DNA of 64,000 nucleotides. Origin: Cerioporus squamosus. Taxonomy: Eukaryota > Basidiomycota > Agaricomycetes > Polyporales > Polyporaceae. The notes beneath the pieces were generated by a model that searched no databases, was not told the DNA's origin, and saw only the letters and a program-made list of their open reading frames with translations. The DNA lies in the NCBI GenBank assembly GCA_022592435.1, contig JABYQS010000015.1, positions 248,001 to 312,000 of the forward strand, written 5' to 3'. Both the position numbers and the translations under genes were made by a program. Each line of letters opens with the position of its first letter. The first letter of the stretch is position 1. Positions 54,887 through 64,000 of the stretch are shown in pieces.

Positions 54887-57800
54887 TCATGACAGACGTA
54901 CCTTGCAAGGTCGTGATAGGAAGATGCCTTCGCAATTGGGCTGCTTGCAGCGCTTGCATGTCCGAATCTTGCGGGTCCTGGCCGTTGGTCCAGAGCTATC
55001 GTGTGTGTGCGTAGCGTTGAGGTGTTGGGAGATGGTCATAGGCATCATCTCTGCGACGACTGGAGGAGCGAATGCCACCGTCTCCGGGCCCGGATGCTTG
55101 CGCTTTGCCGCTGTTCGACCCGTGCCAGCAGCATTTGATGGTCCCTCAAAGTATGGGAACTGCACGCTCGTCTGTTGCATGCTGATCTGGCCGAGGAGAA
55201 TCCCGACATGCCACGGATCCTCCGAGGTGCCGCCGCTTGATGATGGTGCCGTATACGGATCGTGATTGGCGTTTGAACGGTGCGAGCCATGTCGGAGTTC
55301 GTCGTTGAGCGTTGCGCGGGGATAGACAGAGATGGAAGGCATAGAGGAGACACAGGGGACAAGCAGGCGTCTGATTTGGTCGCAAGCAGCCTTGTACTGC
55401 TCAACGGAATTCTCTTCGTTGCGGTAGTCGAGCCAGATCTTGTAGTATGCCTTGAGATGTTCGGGAAGCTATGACACATTGATTAGCTTCACGCGAGCGA
55501 CGAAACACGGATGAGCGAACCTTGTAGAATATGTTCTTGCCATCACAGTAGGCCGACCATTCCTGAGCTACCGTTACCCAGTTTGGCTGCTTTGCGCCTG
55601 AGAAAGGGCCGTTCGGTCGCTTCGCAAGGACCCGGAAAAGAGAACGCTCTTCGGGCGTGTGAATGGGAAGGATGGCGACCAGTGTACCCTGTTGCGCAGC
55701 CAGGTAGACATGTCGGATCTTCTCTGACCGTGCGAAGTCCGAGCGGTATGGGAGCATCGCGAGCTTCGTCCGTGTGGTCTCAGGGAGAGGTAGTAGCCCA
55801 AAGACCTCGGTCGTAGGCTCGTAGTCGTTCCCATTCACCCAACAGTCGATGGCGCGGGGTGCTGACGTGGTCGATCGGGGTACAAACACAGCGGCGGTCT
55901 CGTCCACGAGTCTGGCTATGCGGTTCCTGAGCCAGACGTCGTACGAGCCCTGGTACGGCTTGCCAGTCCGGTTCAGGGTGCCGACCTGCCGGTGAATGTT
56001 CTATCAGCAAAGGCTCGTGGGATAAGTGAGGATAATGCCATACCGCGACATTATGACAGAATCGATAATCACGTATGAGATTCACAGCGAAGCGCGGTGA
56101 TGCATTGTAAGAGCCAAAACGTTTCGCAATATTCTGATGGATGCCGCCTTCAACGTTGTTTGTCCCTCGGATGCATCGGTATATGGTGAGACCATCGCGA
56201 TCCTTGCCGCTGACCATGTACAGCTGGATGCCCGGAGGATCGGAGTAGTAACCGAGGCGGATGTTCTCGAGGACGTTGGCAGCTTTCTCCCAAGAGGCGT
56301 TGTTGAAGAGTGGAAGGCCCGTCGTCGCATCCTTCAATGGTCCATACAAAACTAGGACATCGCGAACGCGCTCAAAGAGAACACTGGGCTTAGGAGCGAA
56401 ACGCCGGACGCGCCGCCACAGCCAGTCCGGATGAGACAGAAGCATCTGCGCCCACGAGATGTTGCGCTTCTGAAGCACAGCCTCGACCGCGCTCTTGTCG
56501 CCAGGATCCGGAAGCAAGATTGCGTCGCGGAGAGCTCGAGTAAAGGGCCGGCGGAACCCGTGATGGATAGGGATCTTGAACTGGTCCATCAAGTGCCAGA
56601 TGTCGCCCAAGACACGAGAGCGCACGAGCGGCTCCTGATAGTTTGCTGTAGAGTCCGCAAGTTGCTGAATGAGTACCTGCGCACGAGCGAGCGCTGCGGG
56701 ATCTGATTGTGCATCCGCTATGGACTCCTCGGTAGCTGGGTCGTACGCGATGTCGTTGTGCCAGTCGCATACATCGTCGTCAATAGCTGCACTAGGCTCT
56801 AACTCCACATCGCCGCTGTCCAAGGACGTCGGGTGCTGAGAGGTTGACGGTGTGGGTGGTGTGGCGTGAGGGGAGTCGACGGCAGCGGCAGCTTCTGCAA
56901 GGGGCAGTCCAGACGGCGAGAATGTGGAGCCAGAGAAGATGGAGAGGTTGGGGAGAGGGGAGTCCTGCATCGGTAGGTTGAGTTCTTCGCCCAGATGGTA
57001 CGGTGCGAGGTCTCGGGTGGCGCAGAGTAGTTCGAATGGGCATGCAGCGGAAATCTGTGTGATGGGAGTCTCCGTACGGGATGCTAGAAGCTCCTCGCGG
57101 ACCTTGTACCCCGACTGAATCACCCGCGTGATGTTCACGATGGTACGCGTCTTGGTGACGTTGACATTCTTGAACTTCGAAGGCCTGTCGAGTGCTATGA
57201 CGCCATATGCAACTACAGAGCGGCGGTCCCGCGAGAGAAGTTTCACCTGCGTGCCAGGAAGTGTAGAGGCGGTGATTGCAGTGGTAGGAAGAGGGCAGGA
57301 GATGACAGAGCTTCGTAGACAGCCCATGTAGCGTATACGTCGAGTGCGGCATACTTGACGTGCGCATCGGATAGCGCAGGCTCATCCCACCCATCGCTGA
57401 TCCGTACGGACTCATCCTTCGGAAGGTGGCGCCGCAACACGAGGGCAACAAGTTCGGCGAGCCCAGCGTTAGCTTGACTTGTAACGCCGCGGGACTGCGA
57501 CAACAATCCCAGCTCGACTGCACCGACAAAGGGGAGGGAATCGGCCTCCGAGGGGTCCGGAAGGCCGCAGTCATGGTAGAGACGCGTGAGGTCTGCTTTG
57601 ATGTGGACCCCGATCTTCTCGACACGGTTGCTTCGGAGGAATACGAGGAGAGTGGTCGGCAGATGTAGGTACCCCTCCTTCAAGAACTGAGACACCTGTA
57701 GGGATAAGTATGCATGAGACGACGTCGCCTAGTAGTACCGCAGTAAGTGACATACCGGGATCAGAAGCACTGACCGCTTGTACGTCAGTGAAATGAGTGC

Positions 57801-60310
57801 AACCCGCCCTTGAATGCCGTTGGCACGGTCAACAGACCACTCCATATCCATCGCGACCTGGATCCGAGAAGACTCCGTGTCTCCGGTAAGTTCCTCTATG
57901 ATACCGTTGATGCGATGATTGATCTGGTATGTCGAGCTCAGAATTGTGATGTCCCATTCAGACGGGACGACGAGCGGGGGCAGATCAGAGCTAGGGACTG
58001 GGGTAACGTCGCGGAGAAGGGACGGGAGAACGCGCTCGAGTTCGGGCTTATCGCCACGGACATTATCTGTGAAGACCAGTTGTATGTCGCTATGACCGTA
58101 CTTGCGAAGAGAGTGCGGTATTCTTGCAAGTAGAGGCATGAATTGGTCGTGTGCTTTCGTCGGGGTGAGCGTCATGGACCGGCACTCGCCATACTCATTC
58201 ACAACGGTGTGAAGAGCGCTGAACACCTCCTCGCCGTTGACCTTGATCAAATGCTTTGGGACCTATGACAGGCTATCAGTCTGAGGTGGAATACGAATGG
58301 TTCAGTTACGTACCTTGTGACTATGATCCATACAAATGATAGTCGCTGGAAGCATGGCCGAATACTGGTCCATCTCCTCCCCATACTTCTCAATAAGCGT
58401 GTTATAGACATCACGGAAGTAGGCCTGCGTTGGAACGAATCCCGCGTACCCACTCAAGTCGGCCCAGTCACTGAACTCGGTGTGTAGCGCGAGGAAGCTA
58501 GTGCTGACAAGGGGCAAGCGAACCTTGACCATTTCCAGGAACTGCGCCATCAGTCGTTCATATCGTCTGTAGTGAAACGAACGGATCGTCTTCACGAAGG
58601 GCGACGGCCCGAGACCGCGCTGGAACGATGAACGGAGAAGACCGGCGAGTCGATCTGTGAGGCCGTTACGATAGCTAAGCACGAACGTGAACTCCGCAGT
58701 GATGGATGGTGGAAGCACTGAGAGAAGGGATGGCGACCAGCTCGGGTAGACCTTCTTGCAATCTTCATGAGCGCAGTAGTAGCGGTATCCAATGATATAC
58801 ATATTGTCCTCGACATCGATGATACGGCGAGGAGCGCGGGGAAAGCTCAAGCAGCGGAGCATCACAAAATGACCGTCCTTGTTCTTCCGGTTTGAACCCT
58901 TGCATGCGGGACAGGGAATACGTCGCGGATGTATCAGGAGGTGCGGGAGCCAGACGAAGTATCGCGGCAAGTAGAAAAGTGCCGGGTGGAGTTGAGCGAT
59001 GTTTTGTGCCAAGAAGACCGGTGCTCGAGGTACAAAAAGAAACTGCCCGCTGTCGTAGCACGATGGCTTGCCGGACGGGTTGCGGGCCATCTCGCATCGT
59101 AACCTCTCGCAGACATTGCTGTAGTCTGCCGAGAGCCACAAGGGGAGTGTCGGACGCAGGCGCGTCTTCCCAGTCTGCGTGTCTGTTGCTCCATCGCCAG
59201 ACGCACCCTCGCCAGCACCGGTGCCGCCGTCCTCGTCATCCTCGTCATCCTGAGGCTGACCGTCGGCACTGTCCTCTTCCCGAGCATCCCCACCATCCCA
59301 CTCTGCATCGTCACCCTCCCAATCGAACTCATAATTGCTGCCTATAACAGCCAGTCAGCGAAGGCAGCTCAGATGAAACAGAACGAGGTACGTACCTGTC
59401 GTAGTGTCAGCCTGCAGGCTTGTCCTCCACTTCGGGTCTGACAGTGTCGCTATCCGCACAATGTCGATGTCGTCAAGCGGACGACTCTTCAAAGACGATT
59501 GAGCTAAGGAAGAGACGTGAGCGAACAGCACGAGTAGACGTAGTTAGCGACATACATGGCCCTGACTCACTTGATGTCGGCTGCGAGGAATCACCGGGGG
59601 TTCGCACACCGTCTGAACCAGGTCGGCGTGCGCTGGCAGCATCCGGACCGGGTGAGGCTCGTGGTACTGAGCTGCGAGGAGGCTCGGAGGAACCTGTCAT
59701 GAGTATCGAGGGTTCACGGCTGCGTGTCGTGCTCCCTATGCATAAGCGTTGTCAATATATATTGCCAGCACACAGCCAGCGTGATGCCTCACCATCCACG
59801 ACAGAGCTTGCAGCCTCCCGCCGACCTTCACTGCCGGACGCGACATTCTCGAGCTCCCCATTCCCTGACTCCGCAACCGTGGTCGTTACTGGTGCACCAC
59901 GAGCTTCGCTTTGCTCCTGCGTCACAGCGGTCGGTCGTGCTTGACCTGCAGGTTGGAAATGAGCCGGTCACAGTCGAGTTGCGGCAGGGGCAAGTAGCAA
60001 TATACATACCTTGCGCCGTGAGCGATTTCTTGAAAGAGTTTGTGTTGGGTGTTGCGCATGCTGTTGCGTTCGCTGTCTTCCTAGGTCGTCCGACTGGGTT
60101 CCCCTTCGTGCCTGCGTCAGGTCTGTTCTTGGATCCCTTCGGGCGACCTCTAGGACGTTTCGGGGGCTTGGGATTGGACGTGTCGGTAGCGAAGCTCCCA
60201 GAAGACGCCTCCATGCGCGATGAGCCTAGCACTGGGGTCAGACGTGCTCTATATGGTGCAGAGGTGTTCCGAGAGGAAGACGTGTCAAAAGACTGCCCAA
60301 ATGCGTACAC
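54887..60310 (-). pseudogene. Transposase with inserted DEDDy exonuclease, copy 1 (frameshifted)
   Basis: A multi-exon gene starting at 60310 (MYAFGQSFDTSSSRN). Parts in order: two AT-hooks (KRPRGRPKGSKNRP, NPVGRPRKT), then Ser/Pro and acidic linkers (DDEDDEDGGTGAGEGASGD). A zinc-binding region follows (IPCPACKGSNRKNKDG, YYCAHEDCKKVYPSW). The first DDE acid is in IICMDHSHKVPKHLIKVNGE (~58,325) and the second in DIQLVFTDNVRGDKPE (~58,060). A WRN-like exonuclease is next: exo I VAMDMEWSVD (~57,845), exo II HIKADLTRLYHDCGL (~57,585), exo III VKYAALDVYATWAVYEAL (~57,330). The candidate third DDE acid is in RCIRGTNNVEGGIHQNIAKR (~56,140). The C terminus has a zinc knuckle (RTCKRCKQPNCEGIF) and a stop at 54887. 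A one-G deletion at 57293-57295 shifts the frame right after exo III, so this copy should make a protein without the terminal third. Introns are small with GT-AG ends. Confidence 0.85.
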
Positions 60311-60388
60311 AAAGGGATGACGTAGAGTGTTTACACGAGTTACTTGTGCCCCATAAGTAGTAAGTCATTTTCAAACTCAGTCACCTCA

Positions 60389-60419
60389 GGTCCCCGCTAC
60401 ACCTATAGTTCAAGTGCCT
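60389..60419 (-). repeat. Right terminal inverted repeat, transposon copy 1
   Basis: Reverse complement of the left end with about six mismatches over 31 bp. Followed at once by CGCTAG. Confidence 0.85.
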
Positions 60420-60423
60420 CGCT

Positions 60424-60454
60424 AGGCTCTTGACTTATAGGCGTAGCGGGCCCC
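60424..60454 (+). repeat. Left terminal inverted repeat, transposon copy 2
   Basis: Identical to 54503-54533. Its first two bases (AG) double as the end of the target duplication right of copy 1. Confidence 0.85.
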
Positions 60455-60517
60455 CGAAAATTAATTAAATTAAATGAAATTAAAGAAATTAAATCGTAGG
60501 GGGAGGAGGAGAAGGAG

Positions 60518-60541
60518 GGCGCGACAGGTATTTGTCGCGCC
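60518..60541. repeat. Subterminal hairpin in transposon copy 2
   Basis: Same 9 bp stem and GGTATT loop as in copy 1. Confidence 0.7.
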
Positions 60542-60807
60542 ATTTGGTGGAACAAGATCCGCGAAGTGTGCCGTCGACGAGACCGTGCACTACAAGATGA
60601 TAGAGTATGACGTACGCGTGTTCCAAGAACTAGAGCCGAGTATGTACTCGCTACCTCTGCAGCCCGCCCGGAGTCGGTTCACTTGAAGATGAGCCGTCTT
60701 CTCGACTGTGGTTAAGAGCCTGACACCATGACGTCCGTGCTACGGCTTAGCCTCGCTTCGGCTGCGTAGGCTAGATGCGGAGTTTGAGTGAGCGTAAAAC
60801 AGCTGCA

Positions 60808-63800
60808 TCATGACAGACGTACCTTGCAAGGTCGTGATAGGAAGATGCCTTCGCAATTGGGCTGCTTGCAGCGCTTGCATGTCCGAATCTTGCGGGTCCT
60901 GGCCGTTGGTCCAGAGCTATCGTGTGTGTGCGTAGCGTTGAGGTGTTGGGAGATGGTCATAGGCATCATCTCTGCGACGACTGGAGGAGCGAATGCCACC
61001 GTCTCCGGGCCCGGATGCTTGCGCTTTGCCGCTGTTCGACCCGTGCCAGCAGCATTTGATGGTCCCTCAAAGTATGGGAACTGCACGCTCGTCTGTTGCA
61101 TGCTGATCTGGCCGAGGAGAATCCCGACATGCCACGGATCCTCCGAGGTGCCGCCGCTTGATGATGGTGCCGTATACGGATCGTGATTGGCGTTTGAACG
61201 GTGCGAGCCATGTCGGAGTTCGTCGTTGAGCGTTGCGCGGGGATAGACAGAGATGGAAGGCATAGAGGAGACACAGGGGACAAGCAGGCGTCTGATTTGG
61301 TCGCAAGCAGCCTTGTACTGCTCAACGGAATTCTCTTCGTTGCGGTAGTCGAGCCAGATCTTGTAGTATGCCTTGAGATGTTCGGGAAGCTATGACACAT
61401 TGATTAGCTTCACGCGAGCGACGAAACACGGATGAGCGAACCTTGTAGAATATGTTCTTGCCATCACAGTAGGCCGACCATTCCTGAGCTACCGTTACCC
61501 AGTTTGGCTGCTTTGCGCCTGAGAAAGGGCCGTTCGGTCGCTTCGCAAGGACCCGGAAAAGAGAACGCTCTTCGGGCGTGTGAATGGGAAGGATGGCGAC
61601 CAGTGTACCCTGTTGCGCAGCCAGGTAGACATGTCGGATCTTCTCTGACCGTGCGAAGTCCGAGCGGTATGGGAGCATCGCGAGCTTCGTCCGTGTGGTC
61701 TCAGGGAGAGGTAGTAGCCCAAAGACCTCGGTCGTAGGCTCGTAGTCGTTCCCATTCACCCAACAGTCGATGGCGCGGGGTGCTGACGTGGTCGATCGGG
61801 GTACAAACACAGCGGCGGTCTCGTCCACGAGTCTGGCTATGCGGTTCCTGAGCCAGACGTCGTACGAGCCCTGGTACGGCTTGCCAGTCCGGTTCAGGGT
61901 GCCGACCTGCCGGTGAATGTTCTATCAGCAAAGGCTCGTGGGATAAGTGAGGATAATGCCATACCGCGACATTATGACAGAATCGATAATCACGTATGAG
62001 ATTCACAGCGAAGCGCGGTGATGCATTGTAAGAGCCAAAACGTTTCGCAATATTCTGATGGATGCCGCCTTCAACGTTGTTTGTCCCTCGGATGCATCGG
62101 TATATGGTGAGACCATCGCGATCCTTGCCGCTGACCATGTACAGCTGGATGCCCGGAGGATCGGAGTAGTAACCGAGGCGGATGTTCTCGAGGACGTTGG
62201 CAGCTTTCTCCCAAGAGGCGTTGTTGAAGAGTGGAAGGCCCGTCGTCGCATCCTTCAATGGTCCATACAAAACTAGGACATCGCGAACGCGCTCAAAGAG
62301 AACACTGGGCTTAGGAGCGAAACGCCGGACGCGCCGCCACAGCCAGTCCGGATGAGACAGAAGCATCTGCGCCCACGAGATGTTGCGCTTCTGAAGCACA
62401 GCCTCGACCGCGCTCTTGTCGCCAGGATCCGGAAGCAAGATTGCGTCGCGGAGAGCTCGAGTAAAGGGCCGGCGGAACCCGTGATGGATAGGGATCTTGA
62501 ACTGGTCCATCAAGTGCCAGATGTCGCCCAAGACACGAGAGCGCACGAGCGGCTCCTGATAGTTTGCTGTAGAGTCCGCAAGTTGCTGAATGAGTACCTG
62601 CGCACGAGCGAGCGCTGCGGGATCTGATTGTGCATCCGCTATGGACTCCTCGGTAGCTGGGTCGTACGCGATGTCGTTGTGCCAGTCGCATACATCGTCG
62701 TCAATAGCTGCACTAGGCTCTAACTCCACATCGCCGCTGTCCAAGGACGTCGGGTGCTGAGAGGTTGACGGTGTGGGTGGTGTGGCGTGAGGGGAGTCGA
62801 CGGCAGCGGCAGCTTCTGCAAGGGGCAGTCCAGACGGCGAGAATGTGGAGCCAGAGAAGATGGAGAGGTTGGGGAGAGGGGAGTCCTGCATCGGTAGGTT
62901 GAGTTCTTCGCCCAGATGGTACGGTGCGAGGTCTCGGGTGGCGCAGAGTAGTTCGAATGGGCATGCAGCGGAAATCTGTGTGATGGGAGTCTCCGTACGG
63001 GATGCTAGAAGCTCCTCGCGGACCTTGTACCCCGACTGAATCACCCGCGTGATGTTCACGATGGTACGCGTCTTGGTGACGTTGACATTCTTGAACTTCG
63101 AAGGCCTGTCGAGTGCTATGACGCCATATGCAACTACAGAGCGGCGGTCCCGCGAGAGAAGTTTCACCTGCGTGCCAGGAAGTGTAGAGGCGGTGATTGC
63201 AGTGGTAGGAAGAGGGGCAGGAGATGACAGAGCTTCGTAGACAGCCCATGTAGCGTATACGTCGAGTGCGGCATACTTGACGTGCGCATCGGATAGCGCA
63301 GGCTCATCCCACCCATCGCTGATCCGTACGGACTCATCCTTCGGAAGGTGGCGCCGCAACACGAGGGCAACAAGTTCGGCGAGCCCAGCGTTAGCTTGAC
63401 TTGTAACGCCGCGGGACTGCGACAACAATCCCAGCTCGACTGCACCGACAAAGGGGAGGGAATCGGCCTCCGAGGGGTCCGGAAGGCCGCAGTCATGGTA
63501 GAGACGCGTGAGGTCTGCTTTGATGTGGACCCCGATCTTCTCGACACGGTTGCTTCGGAGGAATACGAGGAGAGTGGTCGGCAGATGTAGGTACCCCTCC
63601 TTCAAGAACTGAGACACCTGTAGGGATAAGTATGCATGAGACGACGTCGCCTAGTAGTACCGCAGTAAGTGACATACCGGGATCAGAAGCACTGACCGCT
63701 TGTACGTCAGTGAAATGAGTGCAACCCGCCCTTGAATGCCGTTGGCACGGTCAACAGACCACTCCATATCCATCGCGACCTGGATCCGAGAAGACTCCGT

Positions 63801-64000
63801 GTCTCCGGTAAGTTCCTCTATGATACCGTTGATGCGATGATTGATCTGGTATGTCGAGCTCAGAATTGTGATGTCCCATTCAGACGGGACGACGAGCGGG
63901 GGCAGATCAGAGCTAGGGACTGGGGTAACGTCGCGGAGAAGGGACGGGAGAACGCGCTCGAGTTCGGGCTTATCGCCACGGACATTATCTGTGAAGACCA
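60808..64000 (-). CDS. Transposase with inserted DEDDy exonuclease, copy 2 (5' end outside window)
   Basis: Same gene as in copy 1, with the N-terminal exons (AT-hooks, zinc region, first DDE acid) beyond the window edge. The visible part starts in the region just after the second DDE acid (TDN) and includes exo I (MDMEWSVD, ~63,767). A single 638-codon frame (61701-63617) then covers exo II, exo III and the VEGGIHQ segment without a break. It is intact where copy 1 is frameshifted because it has GGGG rather than GGG at 63214-63217 (reading SSPAPLPTT). Downstream exons lead through GKPYQGSYDVWLRNRIARLV and KNIFYK to LPEHLKAYYKIWLDYRNEEN and the C-terminal zinc knuckle. This copy is the candidate autonomous source. 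Confidence 0.85.

Larger units (their letters stand above)
54503..60419 (-). mobile_element. DNA transposon copy 1 (5,917 bp) with exonuclease-bearing transposase
   Basis: A complete element. Ends: the first 31 bases (54503-54533, AGGCTCTTGACTTATAGG...) and the reverse complement of the last 31 (60389-60419, AGGCACTTGAACTATAGG...) match at about 25 of 31 positions, giving imperfect terminal inverted repeats. It is flanked by a 6 bp duplication CGCTAG. Interior: AT-rich subterminal stretch, a 9 bp-stem hairpin, then one large minus-strand transposase gene. A second copy with the same orientation begins 4 bp after its right end. The coding part differs from copy 2 by a missing G in 57293-57295. 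I cannot assign a named superfamily with confidence. Confidence 0.88.
60424..64000 (-). mobile_element. DNA transposon copy 2, head-to-tail, cut by window end
   Basis: Begins with the same terminal repeat as copy 1 and is separated from it by CGCT only. Every segment I compared matches copy 1 at a constant offset of 5921 bases, rising to 5922 after one extra G at 63214-63217. If full length, it would end near 66,341, outside the window. The near identity means recent duplication or transposition (or an assembly repeat). Confidence 0.85.

Noticed and set aside
54503..64000. Helitron or LTR retrotransposon identity for the repeated 5.9 kb unit
   Set aside because: No Rep/helicase, reverse transcriptase or long terminal direct repeats. 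The inverted ends, short target duplication and D-D-E motifs indicate a cut-and-paste type element.

Overview
The window looks like nuclear DNA from an Agaricomycete (basidiomycete fungus), probably a wood- or litter-inhabiting one. The evidence is GC-rich DNA, dense genes with many 50-100 nt GT-AG introns (often phase 0), and the gene set itself: a MDV1-type WD40 protein, an F-box/LRR-like protein, a GH16 glucanase, a secreted protein with a Ser/Ala/Thr linker, a LARGE-like glycosyltransferase and fungal homoserine kinase. No prokaryotic or organellar features are seen. Exon structures were inferred by eye from splice signals and reading frame, so internal boundaries are approximate unless given explicitly.

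Layout. 0.4-6.8 kb: two tandem paralogous single-pass membrane proteins with a shared juxtamembrane motif, then a larger single-pass protein with an N-glycosylated ectodomain. 7.6-11.2 kb and 22.3-22.8 kb: three members of a family of very small, TATA-driven, multi-exon genes ending in an E-M-L-D-[DE]-[DE]-N-x-A-W-[GA]-[RK]-P motif plus a basic tail, which I do not recognise. 11.9-14.8 kb: a divergent pair, SCPx-type thiolase and lipoyl(octanoyl)transferase. 16.4-17.7 kb: secreted GH16 endo-beta-glucanase. 18.0-20.9 kb: F-box protein and an NmrA-like NAD(P)-binding protein, divergent. 24.0-27.3 kb: ATP11 (F1-ATPase assembly) and a GT49/LARGE-like glycosyltransferase, divergent. 27.7-31.6 kb: MDV1/CAF4-like mitochondrial fission adaptor and an unknown membrane protein. 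32.9-33.8 kb: p23/Sba1 co-chaperone. 34.1-37.4 kb: tandem SAM-dependent methyltransferases, one with an apparent frameshift. 39.9-42.9 kb: secreted CBM19-like protein and homoserine kinase (THR1), convergent. 43.2-54.5 kb: cytoplasmic dynein heavy chain, complete at the C terminus but lacking roughly its first 1000 residues.

The dynein gene stops at the edge of a transposon. From 54,503 to the window end there are two near-identical, head-to-tail copies of a 5.9 kb DNA transposon. It has ~31 bp imperfect terminal inverted repeats, a 6 bp target duplication (CGCTAG) and one large multi-exon transposase gene. The transposase has AT-hooks, a Cys-rich zinc-binding region, and a DDE-like D...D...E triad with a WRN-like DEDDy 3'-5' exonuclease inserted between the second D and the E, then a C-terminal zinc knuckle. 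Copy 1 carries a one-base deletion that breaks the frame. Copy 2 is open but cut by the window edge.

The most unusual content is therefore (i) the exonuclease-in-transposase element sitting in a dynein gene and (ii) the small EMLDDxNxAWxxP gene family.
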